From positions 11,889,118-11,949,117 of the forward strand of contig NC_087078.1 of assembly GCF_026151205.1 (NCBI RefSeq): a stretch of 60,000 bases of DNA, written 5' to 3'. This document shows, in pieces, positions 14,847 through 24,475 of this stretch. Source of the stretch: Bolinopsis microptera. Taxonomy: Eukaryota > Ctenophora > Tentaculata > Lobata > Bolinopsidae. The notes under the pieces were generated by a model that was given only the letters and a program-made list of their open reading frames with translations, made no database searches and had not been told where the DNA came from. The position numbers and the translations under genes were made by a program. Positions within the stretch are counted from its first letter, which is position 1; each line of letters begins with the position of its first letter.

Positions 14847-15468
14847 GATAATAAACACGGGTCACGTGATAACAAACACGGGTCACGTGATAATAAACAC
14901 GGGTCACGTGATAATAAACACGGGTCACGTGATAACAAACACGGGTCACGTGATAATAAACACGGGTCACGTGATAATAAACACGGGTCACGTGATAACA
15001 AACACGGGTCACGTGATAATAAACACGGGTCACGTGATAATAAACACGGGTCACGTGATAACAAACACGGGTCACGTGATAACAAACACGGGTCACGTGA
15101 TAACAAACACGGGTCACGTGATAATAAACACGGGTCACGTGATAACAAACACGGGTCACGTGATAACAAACACGGGTCACGTGATAACAAACACGGGTCA
15201 CGTGATAAAAACACGGGTCACGTGATAAAAACACGGGTCACGTGATAACAAACACGGGTCACGTGATAAAAACACGGGTCACGTGATAATAAACAAGGTC
15301 ACCCTGATAATAAACACGGGTCACGTGATAATAAACACGGGTCACGTGATAATAAACACGGGTCACGTGATAATAAACACGGGTCACGTGACAATAAACA
15401 CTGGTCACGTGATAATAAACACGGGTCACGTGATAATAAACACTGGTCACGTGATAATAAACCCGGGT
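14847..15468. repeat. 21-bp E-box minisatellite, array 1
   Basis: About 30 head-to-tail units of 21 bp (some 20 bp) with the core GGGTCACGTGATAATAAACA. The variable positions are mainly AATAAA versus AACAAA. Every unit holds the palindrome CACGTG. Because 21 is a multiple of three, frames stay open on both strands (an IINTGHV heptapeptide on plus, a YYHVTRV-type heptapeptide on minus), but these are repeat artefacts. Confidence 0.95.
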
Positions 15469-15469
15469 G

Positions 15470-16369
15470 CCTTTATAATCAACAACGGTCCTGATATATA
15501 AACGGTGCAGTGGATTATTTCATTATCGATTAAAAAGGGTAGACCTATAGCGAAGACAGGTTTAGTGTAATAGACACGGTACACTGTAAGAACACGGGCA
15601 CAGTGTAAAACCGGTTCGTGTACAAACACGTTACCGTCAAAACAAAATCAATGGTTCCACTGTATAGTTACTAGTGTCCGTTATTCACAACTGGTCCCAA
15701 CGTGGATCGATCAACACATTCATCGCATGCAAACAGTCAGAAAGATAATGTGCCAGATATAATAATTATTCGGGTCGTGGTATAATTCAAATCGGTCCAA
15801 GATACAACAATATCTAGCAGTGTGTCATCTGATAAAAACAAGGGTCACTACCTAATTTAAACACGGATCACTGTATAAAACAGGGTCAGTGTAAATTCGC
15901 ACACAGGTCACGTGATAACTAAAAGGGTACGTGATCCAACAAACGGTGTAACATGTATAAGACGACAGGTCCACTGATAACAAATAGTACGTGCAGAACA
16001 AACACAGGCCAGTCGACTATCATACTACACACGCAATGGTTCACGTGATAACTAGAACACGGGAAGGATTGTAACGGGGTACACTTAATCATAACTATAA
16101 ACGGCATGTGTTAAAAACACGGGCTTTCGTGATTATCACCGAGACTATGGTCACGTGTCAATACTCATCGTTTTACCAACATGCATACAAAACACGTTTC
16201 TGGTACAAAAGTGATAATTAACAAAAAGGTCATCATGATATATATAAATAATCGAGGGATCACTGAACAAAAAGGCCTGATACGAAGGTCACGTGTAAAG
16301 TCTTACCTAAACATGGTAAAATGCAAAACTAACAGTGATGAAAGGTTCACAGTCGCATAAAAACACATC
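15470..16369. repeat. Hybrid segment between minisatellite arrays
   Basis: The order of landmarks (GTAGACCTATAGCGAA, ACCGTCAAAACAAA, CCCAACGTGGATC, GTCAGAAAGAT-AATGTGCCA, GTCGACTATCA, AAAGTCTTACCTAAACAT) is the same as in 17085-18190. However, fragments of the 21-bp unit (AACACGGG, GGTCACGTGATAA) are interleaved every few dozen bases. No coding content. It may be an assembly blend of the two neighbouring sequences; see findings. Confidence 0.75.
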
Positions 16370-17078
16370 GGTTACGTGATAACATAACACAGGTCACGTG
16401 ATAAAAAACACGGGTCACTGATAACAAACGGGTCACGTGATAATAAACACGGGTCACGTGATAACAAACACGGGTCACGTGATAACAAACACGGGTCACG
16501 TGATAACAAACACGGGTCACCTGATAATAAACACGGGTCACGTGATAATAAACACGGGTCACGTGATAACAAACACGGGTCACGTGATAACAAACACGGG
16601 TCACGTGATAACAAACACGGGTCACGTGATAACAAACACGGGTCACGTGATAATAAACACGGGTCACGTGATAATAAACACGGGTCACGTGATAATAAAC
16701 ACGGGTCACGTGATAATAAACACGGGTCACGTGATAACAAACACGGGTCACGTGATAATAAACACGGGTCACCTGATAATAAACACGGGTCACGTGATAA
16801 TAAACACGGGTCACCTGATAATAAACACGGGTCACGTGATAATAAACACGGGTCACGTGATAACAAACACGGGTCACGTGATAATAAACACGGGTCACGT
16901 GATAATAAACACGGGTCACCTGATAATAAACAAAGGTCACCTGATAATAAACAAAGGTCACCTGATAATAAACACGGGTCACGTGATAATAAACACGGGT
17001 CACGTGATAATAAACACGGGTCACCTGATAATAAACACGGGTCACGTGATAATAAACACAGGTCACGTGATAATAAAC
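16370..17078. repeat. 21-bp E-box minisatellite, array 2
   Basis: About 34 units of the same 21-bp repeat as array 1. Variants include CACCTG in place of the CACGTG E-box and a pair of units reading AAAGGTCACCTG. The long open frames on both strands (over 200 codons) are made only of the heptapeptide and are not called as genes. Confidence 0.95.
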
Positions 17079-17084
17079 CCTGCA

Positions 17085-18400
17085 GGGTGCGCTTATTCTC
17101 AGAACAATCCCTACAACAATATATAAACTGCTTGTAGCAGTGGTTATTTCATTATGACGAATTAAAGATATGGTAGACCTATAGCGAATGACAGGTTAAT
17201 TAAGTGGTTAATTACTTGACACTTGTGTGACCACTGTAAGGAACGGTGCACAGGAGAACCGGTTTGTTTGACAACTTTAACTGTTACCGTCAAAACAAAT
17301 TATATGGCAATGTGTTCCCACTTTACTAGTTTCTAGTGTCCGATTATTCTCTACTTGCATTCCTCCGCCCAACGTGGATCCGATCACTTTGACACATTCA
17401 TAACTGCAGCAAACAGGTCAGAAAGATTAATGTGCCAAGAATATATAATATAGTGTATTTTAGTGGTATGAATTGTTGCAAGATCTGGCCAAGAGCTACA
17501 ACAATATTTGCTAGCTAACGTGTGTCCGATTCTTAGGTAAGAAAAGGTGTCCAACCCTATCCTTACATTTGTTAAATCTATCCTAATCTTAGTTAAATCT
17601 TAGTTAAATGTTCGTCACACAGCACAGTGAAACTGAAAAGCTTGACGACTCCTAACAAACGGTGTAAAAGCAATGTATTAAGGAGCGTGAACTAGGTCCA
17701 ATGCAATCAAATATATTTAGTGCAGCAGCAGAAGCAGCTAGCCAGGTCGACTATCAGTATCTACACACGCTAATGCTTTACGTGACTGACCTAGAACCAG
17801 CGAGGAAGGAGATTTGTTTACGGGGGAACACTTAATCATATTACCATATATAACTGGCATTGGTTGTTAAACGATCACAGAGTAAGCTCTTTGATGATGT
17901 CGATCACCGCAGTGACTTATTTTGGCATGCAATGTGTCAATTTATCTGCTCATTTCAGTTTTTACCAACAATCAAATTACAGAAACTGATTTTTACAGTT
18001 TTTCCATGGTGGACCGAAAGATGTGATAGCTATTAACAGAATATGGTGCATTTCAATCAAGATATATTATAAGAGGTAATTGAAGAGGAATCAATGAACA
18101 AAAATGGCCTGAATACGAAGTGTCGCGGTGGTAAAGTCTTACCTAAACATTGTAAAAATTGCAAAACTAAAGTTGATGAAAGTTTTAGTTCACAAGATTT
18201 CTCGCATGCGAAGAAATTCATGCATTCCGTTTTACTTATAAACATAACTTACAATTTTACAAAAATAAAGAAAACTATACTTGGATTTGTTTACGCCACA
18301 TACTATAAAAAAACTTATAATTCAGTTCACTTATAATTCAGTTCACGCCACATACTAATTGCATTCGTTTGTAATTTTGTTGTCTCTTATCAGCTTGCCT
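17085..18400. other. Unique sequence copied in 15470-16369; no gene recognised
   Basis: This is the clean counterpart of the hybrid segment. Two short frames (18094-18336 plus, 18057-18245 minus) overlap on opposite strands with no recognisable domain. The plus frame has Cys/Lys-rich content (KHCKNCKTK) but no splice or start context that would support it. Confidence 0.4.
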
Positions 18401-18464
18401 ATCTCGCCAGTCGCCTAGTATAGTTTAACGGCGAGATTACTGTGTGTGCTTGTAGCGTATAAGC

Positions 18465-18990
18465 CATGGCTAGTGGCTACCGTTAACAACAAGGAGTTGG
18501 AGGATCTGCTCGGGAAATATTCTGCTTGGATACCTAAAGCGATCCAGTTGACGTGACGTCAGCAGTGTGTAAACATGCGATGAAGGACACTTTGGCATTC
18601 TTGTTTTCTGAATCGTTCCACTTTGTGCGGTTTCATGTGGAAAAAAAACAGCTGAAGTTTGAGCTGAGCTCCATCAAGAGCCAGCTAATCGAGAATCAGA
18701 CGTGGGTAATCAGCTTACAGGAGCAGATTATCGACAACAAGGACAAGCATCTCGACGCAGTTAAGACTGTGGTCAAGTCTTCAGTGGAGAGCAACTTGAA
18801 AGAACAGTTCAAGTCATACAGTGAAGCTGCTGCGGAGAACGTTATGGTCTGCCAGATTGATAGTTTGGCAGATCCGGCTACACTGAAGAAATTGGTCAAG
18901 TCCGTCGTCCAGGAGTAGGATCGGAGCAGGAGCGTTGTACTATTTGGACTGCCAGAACAGAAGGATGAGAATGTTGAAGAGCAGGTTTGT
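18465..18990 (+). pseudogene. LINE 1 ORF1, N-terminal part (broken)
   Basis: Fragments in more than one plus-strand frame make up a non-LTR retrotransposon ORF1. They are an N-terminal LEDLLGKYSAWIPK stretch, then a coiled-coil-like region (18655-18915), then SRSVVLFGLPE followed by an acidic DENVEEQV stretch. A TAG at about 18916 interrupts the frame just before the VVLFGLPE block. That block, followed by acidic residues, is typical of the RNA-binding part of LINE ORF1 proteins. The C-terminal part resumes at about 20570 after a foreign insertion. Decayed; non-functional. Confidence 0.65.
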
Positions 18991-18999
18991 TGGGGACCG

Positions 19000-20565
19000 G
19001 CCCGAATTACCAGCCAATGTTTACTCAAAAATATATTTATATAATAAGTGTTATCAATTCAAATTTAAAACTCACACAAGATTAGATCTTATAAAAACGA
19101 TTAAAATGGAGCTTGTCGAACAAAACATAGCTGAGCACATAAAAAGTTGTCTTTAGTAATAGTTGAAATTATCATATTAATGCGTTTTTAGAGTTGTTAT
19201 AGTGGAAACAGGCGCATAGCTACGGCTAGCTAGCTATTCCACAATTTTAAATTTAACGACTGTTATCAGTCGCATAGCATCATGCCGTATATGCTGGCGA
19301 ATTGATGGCAGTGTAACTGAGATGGTATGCAGTGAAATTTATTCTGTGATGGCGTGCTTATGGTATTGAGACAGAGTTATTATCAGCATTACGGTTGATG
19401 TTGCGCTCTGATTTCCTTAGTCCCGTTATATTGTATAACATAAAGTTAGGCCATTCGTCTGTGCAATGCCCTCGTTTTGTTGATCAATGAGCATGTTTTT
19501 TATGCACCTTTTATAGATGTTAAGGTTGAAGAGACTTGGCAAGGAAGTTGCTGCGACACTATATCTGTTTATTGCTAATAGTGGACCTTTGTAGAATACT
19601 GAATTATTGTAAGGGTGTTTACCGTATTCATCTGACCATAAAGTTGTAAGACTCCAGATCGGCGACGTTAAATATTGGTGCACTGTTAGGTATTGTTTTC
19701 TTTATAGAGGGAGGCACTAGACTTGGGAAGTTTTTCAGCTTATGTATAAAAACTAATGCGTTCTTTACGATGATACTATGAACTGTTAATATGTTGTGTA
19801 CATAGAAACCAGACTTGGTACTTGCTGGTGGTGTACCATCTTTGTACCAGTAATTAAGCTAGACCTCTTATGCCATAGTGCTCGAGCTTATTCAGGAGTA
19901 TGGAGTGATCTACAAGGTCAAAGGCTTTGCTAAAGTCAATCAAAAGAAGCAAAGTAACTTGCTTTTTGGACATTGAATTGAGAATTCTGTCTTTAGCATT
20001 AAGTAGTGCATGTTCACAAGACCTACCTGGGCGGAAGCCGTATTGGGCAGTCTCCAAGAAGCTCGACTGGTCCATGGACCAGTGGTCCATGGACCACTAT
20101 AGGTGGTCCATGGACCACTTCACCAAGTTACAGTGGTCCATGGACCACCATAAGTCAACTCATGAAGATTATATCTAATTTTTTATTATCAATTGAAATT
20201 GGCATCTTTATGATTGCAATATGTATAATAAGTCCATGGACCACTTATTCAGTGATAAGGTGGTCCATGGACCAGTGGTCCATGGACCACCTAGAGTGGT
20301 CCATAGACCAGTGGTCCATGGACCAGTCGGGCTTCTTGTAAACTGCCCCGTATTGATTTTCACAAAGTATATTGTAGGTATCCAAGAAATTTATGACTCG
20401 ATTGTGCATAAGCTTTTCGTAGACTTTTAAGAAAGTGGCAAGTAGAGATATCGGTCTGTAATTTTTGATGTCAGTTTTAGATCCACCTTTATGTACAGGA
20501 ACTACTTTTTGTACAGGAGGTATTCCAGGAGATAGGACTAAAAGTAAAACCTTCTCTGCAGGCTA
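19000..20565 (-). mobile_element. LINE 2 (CR1-like), minus strand, inserted into LINE 1 ORF1
   Basis: Read on the minus strand from about 20560, reverse transcriptase blocks appear in order: VVPVHKGG, NYRPISLL, then after a 302-bp MITE GFRPGRS, IDFSKAFD and a HYGIRG end with a stop at about 19854. A deletion follows. The characteristic C-terminal tail then resumes (KSGFYVHN, IIVKNALVFIHK, and in another frame SVFYKGPLLAIN), ending near 19430. The catalytic FADD-type box is missing, so it cannot be active. The region from about 19000 to 19400 is probably its 3' UTR. Boundaries to LINE 1 are placed by where the ORF1 homology stops and resumes; I did not find a clear target-site duplication. Confidence 0.75.
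20046..20347. mobile_element. 302-bp palindrome-built MITE with 8-bp TSD
   Basis: Identical 8-bp direct repeats CCGTATTG flank it at 20038-20045 and 20348-20355. The ends are inverted repeats (left GGCAGTCTCCAAGAAGCTCG, right GGCAGTTTACAAGAAGCCCG) that continue into the interior. The interior is about nine copies of the self-complementary 14-mer TGGTCCATGGACCA. Removing the element plus one flank copy rejoins the LINE 2 frame exactly between its NQYG and FRPGRS residues. An 8-bp duplication fits hAT, P or Merlin superfamilies; the family is not assigned. No coding capacity. Confidence 0.9.
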
Positions 20566-20569
20566 CCAG

Positions 20570-20835
20570 AGTCTGAGTAGGAAAGATTCGTAAAGAGAAT
20601 TCGAAGCGCGCCCAGTCAAGGTTTCGTTATCAAGTCACAGCGTTGTCCATCAAGTGCTATGTCAAGTCGAGAAGCTGCGCCACTCAGCGACTTTCAACAA
20701 AGTGTATATGAGACCAGATCGTTCCGAAGAAGAGCGGACTCAGGACAGGCTCCTGGTTCATGAACTGGTGAAGAAAAGAGAAATGGAACCGGATAAACTG
20801 CATTATCGGGGACAATTCACTGAGTTCATACTAAA
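20570..20835 (+). pseudogene. LINE 1 ORF1, C-terminal part
   Basis: Plus-strand frame with RPVKVSL, the SVVHQVL/EKLRH segment, VYMRPDRSEEERTQDRLL and KREMEPDKLHY. This is the usual order of the C-terminal domain of CR1/L2-like LINE ORF1 proteins (nucleic-acid-binding CTD). An in-frame TAA at about 20591 lies upstream. Together with 18465-18990 it forms one ORF1 split by LINE 2. No endonuclease or reverse transcriptase of this element follows, so it is a truncated copy. Confidence 0.65.
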
Positions 20836-21174
20836 CATGAACCATATAGTGTGCAGTGCCCTGAACAGAGGGATTATCATTCACTATTATTTTATATGTT
20901 TTAATTGGTCATTAGAACCGCCTGGAATCGTCCACTCGTCCAGCTCTTTCAATCAGAATTACTTAGAAACTTATGATAAGAATTAAGAAACATGTAGCCC
21001 TAAATTGCCCAAAATTAAGGAATTCGAATAGCCATAGGCATTTCATCGCTTTCAAAGTTCTAGTTTTATTTTGAGCACAATATTCTCGACTGCAGCAACA
21101 GCCAATAAAAAAAGTTTGCCGGGATATACCCGATAAAAGGTACAAAGTTGTAATTCATCTGTTTCAAACCGAGC

Positions 21175-21419
21175 TTGCTAAATCACTCTACGCTGATACG
21201 CTCTAACTTCGACATTTTTCTAAAAGCGCCCCCGACAGTTGAAACCAACTGAAATGGATGAATTTTTGAACGCTGATTCTGAATCACCCCACATGACTTA
21301 GGGTTAAAATGCTCCCCTGGCGAGTTATCGGCGAAAAACTGTTTCGATCACGTGACATGACCATATAAGGTGAGGAATTTGGTCTAATTGCTCGTTGGGG
21401 TTAGGCCCGGTGAACATAT
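21175..21419 (+). repeat. Dispersed repeat, left half (split by LINE 3)
   Basis: Matches 32247-32470: AAATCACTCTAC, the CCCCCGAC-GTTGAAACCAACT block, GCTGATTC-GAATCACC, ATGCTCCCCT and GGCGAAAAACTGT. A shorter piece recurs at about 37925-37985. Continuity with the second half at 23404 shows that one repeat copy was cut in two. Confidence 0.8.
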
Positions 21420-23389
21420 CTCTCTCTGTTTTGGTCAACGGTTTCTGGCCTCCTAGTGAAGAGGGAGGCCTTCTCGCCGTGCCCACAGAGTGTGACTCCT
21501 GCTAGCCACACTCCAGGACTCCCTAAGTATATACAAAAACATAGAATAATAGATATCAACGCAACAGACCTCTGGAGTCTCGAAGCTGTTACTACCTTGC
21601 TCAGAGCAAACCCACTTCAGATGTTCTTCTTTGGCGGGCAGGCGAGGGACTTCCGAGCATGGTCCACACCTGAATATGTGTCACTATCTGAGCTAGTCCT
21701 GTGTGGGTCTAGTGTATGATTGTTTATGAACCTTGGTGTATGTCCTAGATGCTTATCCAAATAGATCGTCTCTGTCAAACCTTGTTGACTGTTCCACGAA
21801 TTTGATAATGTGGTCGAGTTTACTATTGATGAGTTCCTCAATTGTTAGGATGGGTTTACCAAATATCCTCATTCTAGTTGTCACCAGCTGGATGCATTCA
21901 CATAGGAAGTGTTGTGATGTTTCTGCTTCCCCTGGGCAGTGTTCACAGTCTTGTGTTTCGAAATTGGAGTTGTTTGCTACCGTCTGGAAGTATGCTAGTG
22001 GGCTGTGTCCTGATAGTAGCCATGTTAGCCATCTGATGTGAGTACCTGTGATGTTAATTTTCTTGTACCTGTTTTTGTTGAGGAAAAATGTTAGTGGGGT
22101 TTTTCCTTTATCACTGAGTGCCACCTGTTTATACTTCTTGATATGGAGATTGAAGAGGTAATCTTTTATTTGGATGTTGATTATAGTTCTTTACCGTATA
22201 CTCCTTCATGTCCTGGAACAAAGTTCTACTCGATGAGAAAATCTAGCGAGTTGAGTTTGTCTGAGATGTTCAGAACGAACCTGGAGTTAAAATTGGTGCT
22301 GTTAAGGGCTTTAAATGCAGCCTGGGAATCTGAGAGGAATTTATGATTGATTGAGATCCTAAGTTATCATTAGTCCAGATACTTGCCATGTATAACGCAA
22401 TTAGCGGGTACGATTTCCTCAATGAACCTGAAGAAGGAATATCTGTCCTGAATTGATACCATGTAACGTCGAGCTTAAAAATGAATCAAAAGTTCGAGTA
22501 AATCGTTAAACGTTGTATGTCCTATTTGCATCCCCTAAGCATTGCATTGATGTTTATTCCTGGTCCGGTTAGCTTTGCGTCTCAGAAATAAAGAGGTCCA
22601 CTATGCTTTAATGAGCTAAGCTGTCCACCAGGGTACTGTAGATCTAAGGGTTCCCCGTGTAATGGGGCACGCTGTGATAAAGCATCTCTGCAGGATGTCC
22701 GAGATGAACTGATTCGAGTGTTGAGAACTTCCGCTGTAGAAACTGAATAGAACCAGTAAGGATGTCAGTCAAACTCTGCTGCTACTAGATGATTGTAGAG
22801 CGACCAGTCACACTTCAATAAAGAGTGTGGCAAAGCTAACCCGGTCCCCTGAAAAGTGGTTACTGGAGGAAGAAGTGCCAGGAATTCTCGTTATCAGTGT
22901 GTCCTCGTAGTCAGAGTTGAAATCCCTAATTCTGTCTTATCACGAGCCTGTGTCTAGCGTGTGTCAGCCCTTACGCATTAGCTGTCTTAACTGAAAAGAC
23001 CTGAAAAGTGGTTACTGGAGGGAGAAGTGCCAAGACTACTCATTATCAGTGTGTCCTTGTAGTCAAAATGAGCGAATTGGAATCCCTAGCACTGTGGTGG
23101 GTGACTTCGATGGGACCTGAAAGCTGAAAGAGAATTTCCTGGTGATTTAATAGCTCTTAGAGCTAGGTATCTGTGTCTAACGTATCGTCATTTGTGTGTG
23201 TACTATCTTGTAACCTGATATCTGAAAGAGAAATTTCCTGGTGCTTGGTAGCTGTTATTGTTGACTTCCTGGTTCCCATGGGAACTTTGAGTTGGCAAGT
23301 CCCAACCTTAGTACTCAACAAGAGAGCACACCACCCGTTAGTGCCAACCAGGCCACACCACGTGGAGGTTCGGAGAGGATTTCGTGACC
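21420..23389 (-). mobile_element. LINE 3, RNase H-bearing non-LTR retrotransposon, 5'-truncated and decayed
   Basis: Flanked by an exact 14-bp target-site duplication, CCCGGTGAACATAT, at 21406-21419 and 23390-23403. On the minus strand, 22340-22200 carries an RNase H core (FLSDSQAAFKALNS, then a VPGHEG motif after a stop). Residues encoded at 22124-21753 form the C-terminal Cys-His region (EHCPGEAETSQHFLCEC). A VPWWTA remnant near 22640 is the endonuclease-RT linker, so most of the RT is deleted. Stops and frameshifts are frequent. A 135-bp unit is repeated at about 22850-22990 and 23000-23100. RNase H plus Cys-His tail suggests the I/R1/Jockey-like group. The 3' end is a short CT/GA-rich stretch rather than poly-A. 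Confidence 0.75.
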
Positions 23390-23403
23390 CCCGGTGAACA
23401 TAT

Positions 23404-23545
23404 ACTAGTACTAGTAGTTCGGGATTGGGTTAGGGACTAGGGTTTTGAATAATCCCTCAGGGCCATCTAGTGAGCGTGTTTAAGTAAGTCGCGTGATAAT
23501 CGAGTATAGAGTGATTAATCCTCATCCGTTTCAACATAACATATA
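23404..23545 (+). repeat. Dispersed repeat, right half
   Basis: Continues the copy that stops at 21419. GATTGGGTTAGGG, TTTTGAATA, AGGGCCA and GTAGAGTGATTAATC are shared with 32490-32615. The GGGTTAGGG runs are telomere-like. Confidence 0.8.
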
Positions 23546-23639
23546 TCATAATCTATCGTGTTAAAATTTAAACCACAATAACGATTATTTGACGATAATT
23601 AAGGAGCAAGAAGACTGCCTCTTTTTAATCACGGACTTG

Positions 23640-23903
23640 ATGATAATACAGTATTATTCCAATTTCCCTAACAACCTCCGGCATTAATGATCTATGTGTT
23701 TTTTACAGACCGGTTGCTTGATTGACTGCTTATTTAAATTATTTAAATTTATCAATGTTATTACTTATTAGCCATTATCTATGTATTACTTTTATATTAT
23801 GTGTTATTTTTGTAAATTAGAACCACCGGCACCGTCCGGACCAACAAGCATACTTATTTCTTGAGATTCAAAGACATAAAGATAAAAGATAAAAGATAAA
23901 AGC
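23640..23903 (+). mobile_element. LINE 3'-end fragment with (GATAAAA)n tail
   Basis: AT-rich sequence ending in about four GATAAAA-type units at 23876-23902 after ATTTCTTGAGATTCAAAGAC. CR1/L2-type LINEs commonly end in such short tandem tails instead of poly-A. No ORF2 remains upstream, so it is a severely 5'-truncated copy. The element is inferred from the tail only. Confidence 0.45.
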
Positions 23904-24202
23904 ATGCTATATTTTTAGGTGTAAGATCTGTAAACGAAGGTCTCATCGAACAACGTATTGAACAATTTCACCAAAACTGTCTAGTGGTTTGACGATTTGC
24001 CGAAGAATAAACAATCTAGTCTAGTTACAATCTAGTAACTCATGATAAAATGTTAAGAATTGAAAAAAGAGTAGAAATTCGAACATTTCATCACTTTAAA
24101 GTTCCATATTTCAGTATCCAACGTAATATTCTTGAGCGTGACTAAACCAGTAATAAACTGTAAAACGGTTAGTACTTAGTAGAAAGATATTTGTAAAAAT
24201 TC

Positions 24203-24259
24203 TTAAGTTTTAAGATATAAATATAATAAATTAATTCATCATAATATCTTAAAACTTAA
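24203..24259. repeat. Perfect 16-bp inverted repeat
   Basis: TTAAGTTTTAAGATAT at 24203-24218 is exactly complementary to ATATCTTAAAACTTAA at 24244-24259, with a 25-bp AT-rich loop. It could be the remains of a small foldback element. Confidence 0.8.
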
Positions 24260-24475
24260 CAATCTTAACAAACATTTTCCTACTAATAACTTTCCTACTG
24301 GTTTAGTTACACTCAATAATATTTGTGAACTAGCCTAATATAATTGTAAGGCTTAAGAGGTACACGTGAACGTTTCATTGATTTGTCTAGTTTATCAAAC
24401 AACTGTCTACTCAGCAGATGACCCTGTCTAGTAGTTTGATGGGTTCTGTTCAATATCCGGTTAACACTAGGTATA

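Noticed and set aside
14847-17078. CRISPR-like array
   Set aside because: Units are adjacent with no unique spacers, the genome is animal, and there are no cas genes.
14791-17126. Long open frames of up to 239 codons on both strands
   Set aside because: They are translations of the 21-bp minisatellite; the unit length is a multiple of three, so several frames stay open. No start context, splice sites or non-repeat sequence.
18935-19156. 73-codon open frame with Cys/Lys content
   Set aside because: It spans the junction between LINE 1 ORF1 and the inserted LINE 2 and is out of frame with the ORF1 homology.
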